From NCBI RefSeq assembly GCF_900113615.1, contig NZ_FOPZ01000014.1:1-64000 (forward strand): a DNA stretch of 64,000 bases, written 5' to 3'. The translations under genes were made by a program, and so were the position numbers. Within the stretch, counting starts at the first letter, position 1. The number at the start of each line of letters is the position of its first letter. This document shows positions 1 through 9,181 of this stretch, piece after piece. Under the pieces are notes generated by a model. It worked only from the letters and a program-made list of their open reading frames with translations. It was not told where the DNA came from and did not search any database. This DNA comes from Halorubrum aquaticum. Lineage in GTDB: Archaea; Halobacteriota; Halobacteria; Halobacteriales; Haloferacaceae.

Positions 1-112
1 GCCGCCGGCGACTGCCCCTTTGTGTCCCATCCCGCCCCGCACAGCCCCGCACCTCACACCTCCCCAGCCTCGCCGCTCACGCTTTTCAAGCGTTCGCGGC
101 GTCCCTCGCGGG

Positions 113-139
113 CTCCTCGCGCCCTTCGGGCGCTCGGAG
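113..139. terminator. GC-rich inverted repeat, possible terminator hairpin
   Basis: The arms GCGCCC (119-124) and GGGCGC (128-133) pair around a three-base loop, and CTCC (113-116) can extend the stem with GGAG (136-139). It lies in the gene-free stretch 1-243, downstream of the leftward alcohol dehydrogenase. No T-run follows on either strand, so a transcription-termination role is inference. I see no gene in 1-243. Confidence 0.35.
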
Positions 140-243
140 GCGCGCCACCGCCCCGGATTGATACCTCTCTCACCTTTATCGACCGGGGGTTCCACACTGA
201 GTCGCCTGAAAAACGAGCCTCGGCGGAGCCGGCTTGGTGGTAA

Positions 244-1332
244 TCAGAACTCGGTGACGACCTCGACGCCGCGCACGTCGTAGTCGTCCATCGCCGCGAG
301 CCGGTCGGAGACCTCCGGCAACGCCAGCTCTCTCGTCACGAGCGCGCCGGGGTCGATCCCGGTCGCCTCGACGAGCGCGAAGAGGTCCTCGTAGTTCGTC
401 GGCGGCATCCCCCGCGCGCCGAGGAACGACACCTCCCAGCGGGTCATCCAGTCGGTCGGCAGCGACACCTCGCCGCGTTCCGCCTCCGTGGTCAGCCCGA
501 CCTGAACGTGCGTCCCGCGGGGGCGGACCGACCGAACGGAGTTGCGACAGGTCTCGGCGATCCCCAACGCGTCGACCGAGACGTCGACGCCGCCGTCGGT
601 GAGCGAGCGGATCCGCTCGGGGACGGACGCGTCAGCGTCGGCCCCGGCGTCGGCCTCTCCGCCGCCCGCCAACACCGTCTCCGCCGCGCCGAGGTCCACG
701 GCCCGCGAGAGCGCGTCGTCGTCGACGTCGACCGCGACGACACGCGCACCGACGGCGGCCGCGATCTGGACCGCCGAGAGCCCGACGCCGCCGCAGCCGT
801 GGACGGCCACCCGGTCGCCGCCGCCGACGCCGGCGCGCTCGACGAGCGCGTGATAGGCGGTCATGTACCGGCAGCCGAGCGCCGCGGCGTCGCGGGCGGG
901 CAGCCACGACGGACGCTCGACGAGGTTGTAGTCGGCGCGAGGGACGGCGACCCGCTCGGCGAACGCGCCGGGCGCGTCGGGTTCGAACCCGAGGGCGCGC
1001 CCGTCCGCACAGACGTTGCCGTGGCCGCGCCGGCAGTGGGGGCACGTCCCGTCGCCGAGCGAGAAGGGCACCACGACGCGGTCGCCTGGGGCGAACCGGT
1101 CGACCGCGTCGCCGACGGCGACGACCTCGCCGGCCGGCTCGTGGCCGAGCACCTGTCCGCGCGGGACCAGGTCGTCGGCCCACTCGCCGTGGCCCTTCCA
1201 GGCGTGCCAGTCGCTCCGACAGACCCCGCAGGCGTCGACGCGGACGACCGCGTCGTCCGGTCCCGGCTCCGGCTCGGGGAGGTCCCGGATCGCCAACTCC
1301 TCGCCGTATTCGTGAAGGACGGCCGCGCGCAT
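244..1332 (-). CDS. Zinc-dependent alcohol dehydrogenase (MDR family)
   Basis: A 362-residue medium-chain dehydrogenase/reductase that should oxidise an alcohol with NAD(P). The N-terminal GroES-like domain has the catalytic-zinc signature GVCRSD (Cys38) and GHEPAGEV (His64, Glu65). The Rossmann domain carries the nucleotide-binding stretch VHGCGGVGLSAVQIA near residues 180-195. The structural-zinc lobe has Cys97, Cys100 and Cys108, but the first of the usual four Cys positions is Asp94, so that site is altered. Length fits the family. The gene stands alone and is divergent from the histidine kinase that follows. The substrate cannot be read from the sequence. Confidence 0.88.
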   Translation of the reverse strand: MRAAVLHEYGEELAIRDLPEPEPGPDDAVVRVDACGVCRSDWHAWKGHGEWADDLVPRGQVLGHEPAGEVVAVGDAVDRFAPGDRVVVPFSLGDGTCPHCRRGHGNVCADGRALGFEPDAPGAFAERVAVPRADYNLVERPSWLPARDAAALGCRYMTAYHALVERAGVGGGDRVAVHGCGGVGLSAVQIAAAVGARVVAVDVDDDALSRAVDLGAAETVLAGGGEADAGADADASVPERIRSLTDGGVDVSVDALGIAETCRNSVRSVRPRGTHVQVGLTTEAERGEVSLPTDWMTRWEVSFLGARGMPPTNYEDLFALVEATGIDPGALVTRELALPEVSDRLAAMDDYDVRGVEVVTEF

Positions 1333-1584
1333 GGTGGGCGGTCGTCGCCCGGTGTGATACGTGTTGTGTCCCCGGCACGACCGGCTCCGCCGTTCGAGCC
1401 CGGGGTCGGTCGTCGTTCGGGCCCGAGGTCGATCCCGATCGACGACGGCTCACGGAGCGAAACGCCCGCCGTCGGGCACCGTTCGTGTTCCGGTGTGATC
1501 TCCACCGTTATTTCACTGATGGACCCGTTAATTCACTTCGTTTGATCATTGATATCACCGTCCGACAAATGTTATTCAGGTAAG

Positions 1585-1591
1585 ACTTATA
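1585..1591 (+). promoter_or_regulatory. TATA-like box for histidine kinase
   Basis: ACTTATA is centred about 30 bases before the ATG at 1618. That spacing predicts a leaderless transcript and supports the ATG at 1618 over the in-frame ATG at 1549, which lies upstream of the box. Confidence 0.55.
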
Positions 1592-1617
1592 CCGGCTCAC
1601 GAACGATCCGGTGGCAT

Positions 1618-2745
1618 ATGTCTCCGCGAGCCGATCCGCGACCGGGAGTCGCGTATCGACGACCGGAGGGTGACGCCGCCCGGATCGTGCTCGAATCCGC
1701 CGGAGACCCGGAGCTTCCGATCGAGGACCTCGCGCTCGATTCGTGGCTCGAGGCCGTCCATCCCGAGGACCGGGATCGGCTCCGCGAGGAGCTCGGCGGG
1801 GACGGCGTCGACGTCGCCTACCGCGTCGTCCGCGACGGTACGGACCCCACGTGGATCCACGAACACGGGCGGCGGGCCGAGGACGGCGACGTGATCGGCT
1901 ACCTGCTCCCCGCCTACGACCGGATCGAGCGACAGCGCCGGCTCGAACAACAGCGCGAGCGCCTCGAGGAGTTCGCGAGCGTCGTCAGCCACGACCTCCG
2001 AAACCCGCTTTCGGTCGCGGTCGGCAACCTCGAGTTGGCCCGCGACTTCGACGGCGACGAGGCGAACGAACGGATCGATCGCGTCCACGACGCCCTGGAC
2101 CGCATGGACGAACTCATCTCGGATCTCCTCTCCCTCGCCCGCGAGGGCCGCTCGGTCGAGGCGACCGCCGAGACCGACCTCCGGGCCGTCGTCGACCGGG
2201 CGTGGGCCACCATCGGGCGGACGGCGAACGCGGAGCTGGTCGTCGAGGAACCCCTCCCGCGGGTCGAGTGTGACCGAAACCGGCTTCGACAGGCCCTCGA
2301 GAACCTCTTTCGGAACGCGATCGAACACGGCTCGGACGGCGAGATCGACGAGGACGCGACGCCCGTCGGCGACGACGCGGACCGCCCCGACGACGCCACC
2401 GCCGACCGACGGGTCGGCTCCGACGGCGTGCGCGTCTTCGTCGGCCGGACTGACGACGGGTTCTACGTCGCGGACGACGGACCGGGAATTCCCGAGGACG
2501 ACCGCGAGGACGTCTTCGAACCCGGCCACACGACCGCCGAGGAGGGGACGGGCTTCGGACTCGCCATCGTCGAGCGGATCGCCGAGGCACACGGCTGGTC
2601 GGTCTCGGTGGCCGAGAGCCGCGCCGGCGGTGCCCGATTCGAGTTCGCCGGCGTCGAGCGACACGACGATCCGGACGGGACCGCGGGCGACGACCCGGCG
2701 AGTGGGACCGCCGTCAGCGATCGCGGATCCCCCTCCGCGGAGTGA
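1618..2745 (+). CDS. PAS domain sensor histidine kinase
   Basis: A 375-residue cytoplasmic sensor kinase with no membrane segment. Residues about 25-105 resemble a PAS fold (HPEDRDRL, then a YRV...W pattern). A short coiled linker leads to the HisKA phosphoacceptor motif SHDLRNPLS with His125. The ATPase domain has the N box FRNAIEHG, the G1 box VADDGPGIP and the G2 box GTGFGLAIVE. This is the common haloarchaeal architecture. No partner response regulator is adjacent. The start at 1618 was chosen from the TATA box at 1585. Signal and target are unknown. Confidence 0.88.
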   Translation: MSPRADPRPGVAYRRPEGDAARIVLESAGDPELPIEDLALDSWLEAVHPEDRDRLREELGGDGVDVAYRVVRDGTDPTWIHEHGRRAEDGDVIGYLLPAYDRIERQRRLEQQRERLEEFASVVSHDLRNPLSVAVGNLELARDFDGDEANERIDRVHDALDRMDELISDLLSLAREGRSVEATAETDLRAVVDRAWATIGRTANAELVVEEPLPRVECDRNRLRQALENLFRNAIEHGSDGEIDEDATPVGDDADRPDDATADRRVGSDGVRVFVGRTDDGFYVADDGPGIPEDDREDVFEPGHTTAEEGTGFGLAIVERIAEAHGWSVSVAESRAGGARFEFAGVERHDDPDGTAGDDPASGTAVSDRGSPSAE

Positions 2746-2812
2746 GGGCTCTTTCCGTCGTCGGTTGATCCCCTTTCCGAACCCCCGCCTCAACGAAGTC
2801 GTTCAATCCCGT

Positions 2813-4336
2813 CTATACGAAGTCGCTCAGTCCCGACTGGCCGTCGTCGCTTCCGTCGTCCTCGTCGACCTCGCCGTCCGCCGATCCCTCGTCGTCGGTC
2901 GGCTCGTCGACGTCCGAACCGGCTCCGCGTTCCCCGCCGTCGCGGTCGGTGTCGTCGCCCGTGCCGGCCGCGCCGCCGTCGTTCGCGCTCGCGGCGTCGC
3001 CGTCGCGTCCGGCCCCGCCGGCGAACGCGCCGTCGGCGTGGTCCTCCATGCGTTCCTCGCGGCGCTCCCGAGCGTCCTCGACGATCGATTCCACCTTGTT
3101 CGTCGACTCGCCGGAGCCGGTGACGAACGCCACGCCGGCCTCGTCGAGGTCGTAGGCGGCCGCCATCGCCACGGTCAACTCGCGGGGTTTACAGTGGTGG
3201 GTGACCGCGGAGAGGAACGGCAACACCTCCCGGCGCGCGGTCGCGACGCTACAGCCGCTCGTCTCGGCGATCTTCCCCACCACCTCGTCGGCGGTCGCGT
3301 CCGAGGAGGGCCAGAACTGCGGGCGGCCGTATCGGGTCCACCCGCCCTTGGTTCCGTCGCGTGCGGCGGCGACGCCCGCGGCCGCGTTGTCGGTCGCGTA
3401 CCGCCAGTAGGAGTAGTTCTGACTGGCGCGCACGCGACCGAGCCACACGTCGGCGTTCGCGAGGAAGTCGTACGCGCGGGTCGCCTCCGCCGCGTCGTAC
3501 ACGTCGAGCACGTTGTCCTCGATCCACTTCGTGAGGTCGTCGGGCGTCTCGTCGACCGCGTACGCCGACCGGAGCGTCTCCTCGGCGGACTCCTCCTTGA
3601 GCGCCGCGTCGAGGAACGGGAAGATCCCCATCGCCTTGTCGCGGTCGGCGGTGACGACGTCCTCGACGGCGATCGACGATCGGCCCTCACAGGCGGCCTG
3701 GAGGTCGTTTATCGCGCCGCGGAGGTCGCCGCGGTTGCGCTCGGCGATCCGCTGGAGGGCGTCCGACTCGAACTCGATGCCCTCCTTGCGGCAGACGTCC
3801 CGCAGGACGGGAACGATGGAGCGCGCGGAGACGTCGCGGAACTCGACGTCCCGACACGCGTTCCGGAGTCCGCGGGAGATGTCGTAGAACTCGTTGGCGA
3901 TGAGCACGATGGGCTGGCCCGACTCCTTGACCAGCTTCGTGATCGCGGAGGCCCCGCCGCGGTCGTAGTTGCCGTGGATGTTGTCGGCCTCGTCGAGGAT
4001 CACGAGCTGTCTGGAGGCGGTGTCGCCGCCGGTCGCCCCGCCGCCGGCCGCGCTGCCGCCGAGGGTGGCGTTTCGGGCCGCACGACCGGCGAACCGCTCG
4101 ATCACGTCGGCGGTCCGCTGGTCGGAGGCGTTCAGCTCCACCGTCTCCCAGCCCATGTCGTTCGCTAAGGCGTGTGCCGCGCTCGTCTTCCCGACGCCCG
4201 GGCTGCCGTGGAGGATGACGGCCTCGCGGTGGTCGTCCCACGAACGCGCCCACTCAGCGAACGCGTCGCGGGCCTTGTCGTTGCCGCGGACCTCCGAGAG
4301 CGTGCTCGGGCGGTACCGCTCCGTCCAATCGGCCAT
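2813..4336 (-). CDS. rfcL: Replication factor C large subunit
   Basis: A 507-residue clamp-loader large subunit that helps load PCNA onto primed DNA together with the small subunits. The AAA+ Walker A motif GSPGVGKT is at 44-51, Walker B LVILDEAD at 111-118, and a sensor-1-like region follows. After about residue 425 the protein is a long, very acidic, low-complexity tail. It ends in QSGLSDFV, which resembles a PCNA-interacting (PIP) box, as known for archaeal RfcL. An ATAAAC-like box lies just upstream of the start. The gene converges with the histidine kinase and is followed by the PIN gene. Confidence 0.96.
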   Translation of the reverse strand: MADWTERYRPSTLSEVRGNDKARDAFAEWARSWDDHREAVILHGSPGVGKTSAAHALANDMGWETVELNASDQRTADVIERFAGRAARNATLGGSAAGGGATGGDTASRQLVILDEADNIHGNYDRGGASAITKLVKESGQPIVLIANEFYDISRGLRNACRDVEFRDVSARSIVPVLRDVCRKEGIEFESDALQRIAERNRGDLRGAINDLQAACEGRSSIAVEDVVTADRDKAMGIFPFLDAALKEESAEETLRSAYAVDETPDDLTKWIEDNVLDVYDAAEATRAYDFLANADVWLGRVRASQNYSYWRYATDNAAAGVAAARDGTKGGWTRYGRPQFWPSSDATADEVVGKIAETSGCSVATARREVLPFLSAVTHHCKPRELTVAMAAAYDLDEAGVAFVTGSGESTNKVESIVEDARERREERMEDHADGAFAGGAGRDGDAASANDGGAAGTGDDTDRDGGERGAGSDVDEPTDDEGSADGEVDEDDGSDDGQSGLSDFV

Positions 4337-4378
4337 TATCGAAGGGAGGTGCGAGCGCCGTTTATTCGTTGCGGAGCG

Positions 4379-4753
4379 TTACCCCTCGTCGATGTTCCGC
4401 AGATCTACCCGCGAGGCGAACCCTTCGTAGGCGTCGTCACTGGAGACGATCGTATCCCCGCCGGATTCGACGAGGTGGAGCGCGTCGAACGGAGTGAACC
4501 CGTGTTCCTCGACGTAGCTCGCGGCAGCGACGACCGTCTCCGTGTCCCCACGGACCTCGACGAGTTCCGTCGCGTTCGCGATGACGCGTTCCGTATCGAG
4601 CCCCTCGCGGTAGGCGACGAGAAGGAGTTCGATGAGGGTGAACCGTGAGGTCCACAGTTCCGTTCGGTGCTCGTCGTAGATCGCCTCCGCGGAACTACCC
4701 AACCAGTCGTCCTCCTTGATGAGCGCCAGGAGGAAATCGGTCTCGACGTACAT
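4379..4753 (-). CDS. PIN domain ribonuclease, VapC-like toxin
   Basis: A 124-residue protein with the PIN-domain acidic residues in order: Asp6 (VETDFLL), Glu42 (TLIELLL), Asp90 (FDALHL) and Asp106/Asp107 (SSDD). Such domains bind metal and cut RNA. Its ATG abuts the stop codon of the AbrB-type gene upstream with no gap, so the two are surely one transcript. This is the arrangement of VapBC-type toxin-antitoxin modules. Whether it is toxic, and what RNA it cuts, cannot be read from sequence. Confidence 0.82.
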   Translation of the reverse strand: MYVETDFLLALIKEDDWLGSSAEAIYDEHRTELWTSRFTLIELLLVAYREGLDTERVIANATELVEVRGDTETVVAAASYVEEHGFTPFDALHLVESGGDTIVSSDDAYEGFASRVDLRNIDEG

Positions 4754-4984
4754 TCAGCGTCCGGCGTCGGTCAGAGCCGCCTCGCGCGCCCCCTGGCGGA
4801 GTTCGTCCACAGTCTCGTCGACGTCCGCGAATTCGTCTCTCAGCGCGTCCAGCGGGTCCTCGTCGATCGGGATCAGCTTGATCCCGTCGTGGAGGTCGAC
4901 CACGTGATACCGCTCGCCGTACCGTTCCCGCAGTTCCTTCGGAAGCGTCAGCCGACCGCGGTCGTCGAGCGTGGCGTGGGACAT
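4754..4984 (-). CDS. AbrB/SpoVT-type antitoxin, VapB-like
   Basis: A 76-residue protein whose N-terminal half is a swapped-hairpin AbrB DNA-binding domain (LDDRGRLTLPKELRERYG, then YHVVDLHDGIKLIPI). The C-terminal part (DEFADVDETVDELRQG) is acidic and helical and could bind and neutralise the PIN protein encoded directly downstream. A TATA-like stretch near 5005-5015 lies upstream. By analogy with known modules it probably autoregulates the pair. Confidence 0.8.
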   Translation of the reverse strand: MSHATLDDRGRLTLPKELRERYGERYHVVDLHDGIKLIPIDEDPLDALRDEFADVDETVDELRQGAREAALTDAGR

Positions 4985-5073
4985 GCCTCGTCGTACGATG
5001 GGTATACGTAATAATATTCCCCAAATCGGGTCGGCTACCCATCACTGCCCTCCGAGCGTTGACCGGTCCCGCC

Positions 5074-5952
5074 TCACCGTTCCTCGGCCAGCGTTTCGGC
5101 CGCATTGAGCGCCTCCGCGAGGACCGGCGCGGCGCTGACGACGCTACAGCCCCGCTCGATCGTGTCGGTGCCGACGATCCGGTCGACGCCGGCGGCCCGC
5201 AGCCTCGTCACCGCGTTCTCGGCCAGCATGGGGTGGACGCAGGCAGCGACCACGCGCTCGGCTCCCCGCTCGACCAGCACGTCGACCGCCTCGCTCATCG
5301 TCGACCCGGTGGCGACGATGTCGTCGGCGACGACGACGTCCCGGCCGTCGACGGGCGCGTCGGAGGGGGAGACCTCCACGTCGCCCGTCTCGCGGTCGCG
5401 GTGTTTCTCGAAGTAGTCCGTCTCGCCCTCGCCGTACGCGTCGCGGACGGTCTCGGCGATCCCGATCGCCCCCTCGTCGGGCGCGAGAAAGAGCGGGTCC
5501 CGCAGACCGGAGAGGGGGGCGGCGAGGACGCTCGCCGCGTCGACCGTCTCGACCGGCACGTCGTAGAAGTCGGCGACCGTCGGCTCGTGCGGGTTGACGA
5601 GCACCACGCGGTCGGTTCCGGTCGAGACCGCCCGCGCCATCGCCCGCGCGGAGACGGGCTGACCGTCGCGGAACGACTCGTCCTGTCTGGCGTATCCCAT
5701 GTACGGGATGGCGGTCGTCACGCGCTCCGCGCCGGCCTGACGGACGGCGTCCTGTAACTGGAGGAGTTCGACCCACGCCTCGTCGGAGTCAGTCGACGCG
5801 ACGACGGTCGCCTCCGTTCCCTCGAACCCCGGGACGGCGGCGAGACGCTCGCCGTCCGGGAAGCGGTCGTACGTCGCGGTCGCGAGCGGACGACCCGTCT
5901 CCTCCGCGAGCGCGGCCGCGAGCAGTTGCGAACTCGACCCGGGTACGATCAT
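5074..5952 (-). CDS. prs: Ribose-phosphate pyrophosphokinase
   Basis: A 292-residue enzyme making PRPP from ribose 5-phosphate and ATP, the precursor for purines, pyrimidines, His and Trp. The PRPP-binding loop VVADDIVATGSTM is clear near residues 205-217, and the catalytic flexible loop region contains GYARQDESF. Length is near that of archaeal short-form enzymes. The ATG at 5952 begins MIVPGSSSQ, the usual family start; the reading frame stays open upstream but has no family resemblance there. The gene is divergent from the zinc-finger gene at 6116. Confidence 0.95.
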   Translation of the reverse strand: MIVPGSSSQLLAAALAEETGRPLATATYDRFPDGERLAAVPGFEGTEATVVASTDSDEAWVELLQLQDAVRQAGAERVTTAIPYMGYARQDESFRDGQPVSARAMARAVSTGTDRVVLVNPHEPTVADFYDVPVETVDAASVLAAPLSGLRDPLFLAPDEGAIGIAETVRDAYGEGETDYFEKHRDRETGDVEVSPSDAPVDGRDVVVADDIVATGSTMSEAVDVLVERGAERVVAACVHPMLAENAVTRLRAAGVDRIVGTDTIERGCSVVSAAPVLAEALNAAETLAEER

Positions 5953-6083
5953 GGGCGTCCGTTCCGCCGACACCGGTAAACCAGTTTCTGTACTCGTCCG
6001 GCCCCCGGACAGCGACACGCACACGGTAGTCGACGGCACGTACACGGCTGGCACTGGCACGCACACGGCCGTCAGGGGAGCGG

Positions 6084-6090
6084 ATATTTA
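6084..6090 (+). promoter_or_regulatory. TATA-like box
   Basis: ATATTTA is centred about 29 bases before the ATG at 6116, as expected for a leaderless haloarchaeal transcript. It fixes the start of the zinc-finger gene. Confidence 0.55.
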
Positions 6091-6115
6091 CGCACGCGGC
6101 GGGAACGACGCCGTA

Positions 6116-6766
6116 ATGACCGAAACCGGAGACCGAGTGAGTCTCGTCTGCCCGTCGTGTTCGTCGGGCGAGGAGACCGTCCACGAGGTGTTGCGACCCG
6201 GCGGCCAGGCCACCGTCCGGTGTACCGACTGCGATCACACCCACAAGACCGAGATCCCCGAGGAGGAGACGATCGACCTCACGATCGTCGTCTCACAGGA
6301 CGGTGACTCGTTTACCACCGAGATGGAGGTCCCCGCCGAGGGCGGCGTCGAGACCGGCGAGGAGTTCGTCGTCGACACCGAGGACGCGCTGATGCAGGTT
6401 CGGGTCACCGGGATCGAACTCGGCCCCGAACACCGCGTCGAGGACGCGGCGATCACGAGCGTCGAGACGCTGTGGACCCGCGCGGTCGACAACGTCGGCG
6501 TCGACGTCACGCTCCACCCGAAGGACGGCGACGCCGACCGGACCCGATCGATAAGCGTGAACGTCCCCGGCGACATGGAGTTCGTCGTCGGCGAGACCGT
6601 CGAGTTCGGCGACGAGGAGTTCACGATCGAAGGGCTTCACATCCGCGAGGACGCCCCCAAGTACCGACACGAGAAGCTCGATCACGCCGGCGACATGGCG
6701 TACGCGAAGGACCTCAAGCGGGTGTACGGCCGCGACGAGAGCCTCACCGCCTGGTCCGCCTGGTAG
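6116..6766 (+). CDS. HVO_0476-type zinc finger protein
   Basis: A 216-residue protein beginning MTETGDRVSLVCPSC. It has an N-terminal zinc ribbon formed by CPSC (12-15) and a CTDC pair near residue 37, followed by an all-beta, acidic region. It ends in a tail with DMAYAKDLKRVYGRD. This resembles a conserved haloarchaeal/euryarchaeal family annotated as HVO_0476 zinc finger protein. The molecular role is unknown. The start is set by the TATA box at 6084; the reading frame continues upstream to 5951 without family-like sequence. Confidence 0.75.
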   Translation: MTETGDRVSLVCPSCSSGEETVHEVLRPGGQATVRCTDCDHTHKTEIPEEETIDLTIVVSQDGDSFTTEMEVPAEGGVETGEEFVVDTEDALMQVRVTGIELGPEHRVEDAAITSVETLWTRAVDNVGVDVTLHPKDGDADRTRSISVNVPGDMEFVVGETVEFGDEEFTIEGLHIREDAPKYRHEKLDHAGDMAYAKDLKRVYGRDESLTAWSAW

Positions 6767-6815
6767 GCTCGACCGACCACCGGCGCGGCGACGGACGCCC
6801 GGAACCGACGCCGTA

Positions 6816-8132
6816 TCAGGCCACTCCACACCAGCCGATCATCGTGAGCGCGTGGACCCGCGCCGTCTCCACTAACGAGTCGATCTCGACGAACTCGTCG
6901 GCGCCGTGGCCGTTGCCGCCCTCCGGCCCGACGCTCGGGGTGGGGATCCCGTAGTACCGGTTGTAGAACCGCTCGTCGTTGCCGCCGAGGCCGCCCCGGT
7001 GTTCCACGGTCCCGCCGGTGACCCGTTCAGTCTCCTCACGGACCAGCCGGTAGAAGTCGCTCTCGAAGTCGATCTCGTGTGGGTCCGTGCTCCAGCCGAA
7101 CCACTCGATCTCCGGCGGATGCTCGCTCAGCCACTCGTCTCCGGCCGCCACCGCGGCGACGACGTCCTCCACTTCCTCGCGGACGTCGTGCTGGTCGAGG
7201 CCCGCGCTCGGCGGCCAGCCGACCCGGAACTCCATGACCGCCTCTCCCGGAACGGTCGACGTCCAGGACCCCGGAACCTCGATGTTCGTCAGGCTCAGGT
7301 TGGCGGTGCTGCCCGCCGCTTCCGGGTACTGGTTGAGTGCGGGCCCGTAGTCCTCGATCCGGTCGTTGAGGTCGTCGTGATACGCCTCCAACGCCCGATG
7401 GACCTCGAACGCCTTTCCGACGGCGTCCGTGCCGAGGAACTTGTAGGCGGTGTGTGCCGTCTTCCCGGGAACGGTAACGCGGAAGTACAGCACGCCGGCG
7501 CTGGCGACGCCGATCTTCGGGACGCCGGACGGCTCCGCGACGATCGCGGCGTCGGGTCGGTGGCCGCGTTCCAACGCCGAGAGGACGCCGCCGACCCCGC
7601 CGGCCTCCTCCTCGATCGTCGTCTGAAGCGTCAGATCGCCGGCGAGGTCGACCCCGAGCTCTTGAAGACACTCGTACGCGTGGACGAACGCCGCGATGCC
7701 GCCCTTCATGTCCATCGTCCCCCGGCCGTACATCCGCCCGTCCTCGATCGTGGGATCCCACGGGTCGTGCTCCCAGTCGTCGACGGGGTCCGGGTTGACG
7801 ACGTCGACGTGGCCGCTCACGACGAGCGAACGGCCGCCCTCACCCGCCCCCTCGTCGACCGCCGCGACGTTCTCGCGTCCCTCGTACCCGTACTCCCGAT
7901 ACGGCGTCGTCTCGAAGAATCCCGGATGGTCCCGGAGGTCGTCGGCGTCCGGCTCCCAGACGTCGAGGGAGAGGTCCAGATCCCGGAACTTCGCCTTCAT
8001 CACCTCCTGTGCCGGCCCCTCCTCGCCGGGGAGCGACCGGGCGGAGACGAGTTCCTCCAGGAAGTCCAACAGACGAGTTCGATTCCCCTCGACGCACTCG
8101 CGGACCTCCTCCCGTGAGACGCTCGTTGTCAT
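6816..8132 (-). CDS. M20 family metallopeptidase (ArgE/DapE/ACY1-like)
   Basis: A 438-residue zinc hydrolase of the M20 family, which removes acyl groups from amino acids or cleaves small peptides. The metal ligand regions are visible: SGHVDVV, GRGTMDMKGG, the catalytic EEEAGG, and a downstream AEPSG. The dimerisation (lid) domain sits in the middle. It is divergent from a polysaccharide deacetylase gene. Substrate prediction between acetylornithine, succinyl-diaminopimelate or other N-acyl compounds is not possible here. Confidence 0.85.
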   Translation of the reverse strand: MTTSVSREEVRECVEGNRTRLLDFLEELVSARSLPGEEGPAQEVMKAKFRDLDLSLDVWEPDADDLRDHPGFFETTPYREYGYEGRENVAAVDEGAGEGGRSLVVSGHVDVVNPDPVDDWEHDPWDPTIEDGRMYGRGTMDMKGGIAAFVHAYECLQELGVDLAGDLTLQTTIEEEAGGVGGVLSALERGHRPDAAIVAEPSGVPKIGVASAGVLYFRVTVPGKTAHTAYKFLGTDAVGKAFEVHRALEAYHDDLNDRIEDYGPALNQYPEAAGSTANLSLTNIEVPGSWTSTVPGEAVMEFRVGWPPSAGLDQHDVREEVEDVVAAVAAGDEWLSEHPPEIEWFGWSTDPHEIDFESDFYRLVREETERVTGGTVEHRGGLGGNDERFYNRYYGIPTPSVGPEGGNGHGADEFVEIDSLVETARVHALTMIGWCGVA

Positions 8133-8223
8133 GGCCGATCACTGCGATCGGATCGACATAAATCGACCGGCGGACGGAACGGTCCTCACGGTCCGACCCG
8201 ATGCGCGCCGGACCCGCCGAAGG

Positions 8224-8229
8224 ATATAA
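8224..8229 (+). promoter_or_regulatory. TATA box of deacetylase gene
   Basis: ATATAA within GGATATAATTC is about 33 bases before the ATG at 8260. The interval 8133-8259 must also hold the divergent promoter of the M20 gene. Confidence 0.5.
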
Positions 8230-8259
8230 TTCCGTCGCCGGAGAGACGCGCCGTGAACC

Positions 8260-9084
8260 ATGTCCGATTCGCCATGGCCGGACGGATATCGGAGCGCCGC
8301 CTGTTTCACCTTCGATCTGGACGCGGACGAGATCTGGAACCTCCGCATCGAGAGCGACGAGGCGTGGGACAAGCCGCCGATCCGAACGCGCGGGGAGTTC
8401 GGCCCGAACGTCGCCGTTCCGCGGATACTCGAGCTGTTCGACAGGTACGATCTCCGGTGTACGTTCTTCATACCCGGAAGGGTGGCCGAGGACTGGCCGG
8501 AGACGGTCCGGGCCATCCACGAGGCCGGACACGAGATCGGCCATCACGGGTATCGTCACGTCAACCCCTCGAACTTCGATTCGCGGGCCGAGGAGGAGGC
8601 GGACGTCAAGGAAGCGCTGGACGTGTTCGACGACCTGCTCGGCGAGACGCCCGTCGGGTACCGCAGCCCGGCCTCCGATCTGAGCGACCACACGCTCGAA
8701 CTGCTCGCCGAGCACGGCATCCGCTGGGAGTCGACGTTCATGGACGACGACCGCCCGTACGTCCACGACGAGGGGATCGTCGAGATCCCGTTCGACTGGT
8801 CGCTCGACGACTGGCCGTACTTCGGATACCAGATGTACCCGCAGCTCCCGTACCAGAGCGGCATCACCCCCACGGGACCGGTCTTCGACTCGTGGCGGAG
8901 GGAGTTCGACGGCCTCCACAAGCGCGGGCGCGCGTTCACCCTGACGATGCATCCGCAGATCATCGGTCGTGCCGGCCGCATCGACGCGCTCGAGGAACTG
9001 ATCCAGCACGTCCTCGCGACGGGCGACGCGTGGATAACGACGGGTGAGGAGATCGCGGAACGATGGGAGACCGGAAAGAACTGA
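8260..9084 (+). CDS. Polysaccharide deacetylase family protein (NodB fold)
   Basis: A 274-residue hydrolase with the NodB homology fold. It starts with the catalytic/metal Asp motif CFTFDLDADE (near residue 20). The metal-binding HHGYRHVNP motif follows after HEIGHHG, then YRSPASDLS, and a late TMHPQ motif supplies the catalytic His. The family removes acyl or formyl groups from sugars or, in the PuuE/allantoinase-like branch, opens amide bonds. There is no signal peptide, so it acts in the cytoplasm, which favours a small-molecule amide substrate. It is divergent from an M20 amidohydrolase, so the pair could serve one catabolic step. Confidence 0.85.
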   Translation: MSDSPWPDGYRSAACFTFDLDADEIWNLRIESDEAWDKPPIRTRGEFGPNVAVPRILELFDRYDLRCTFFIPGRVAEDWPETVRAIHEAGHEIGHHGYRHVNPSNFDSRAEEEADVKEALDVFDDLLGETPVGYRSPASDLSDHTLELLAEHGIRWESTFMDDDRPYVHDEGIVEIPFDWSLDDWPYFGYQMYPQLPYQSGITPTGPVFDSWRREFDGLHKRGRAFTLTMHPQIIGRAGRIDALEELIQHVLATGDAWITTGEEIAERWETGKN

Positions 9085-9181
9085 CGCCGGAGGAACGGGC
9101 GGAAGACGTCACGATCGCTTCCTCCGATGGAGCCGCCAATTTAAGTAGTGATCCGCCGAACTCACCCGCGGAGATCCACCC

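Noticed and set aside
20-283. Long frames in the first 280 bases
   Set aside because: They are Pro/Arg/Ser-rich, with no start signal, and end inside the alcohol dehydrogenase gene on the other strand; they look like GC-rich shadows.
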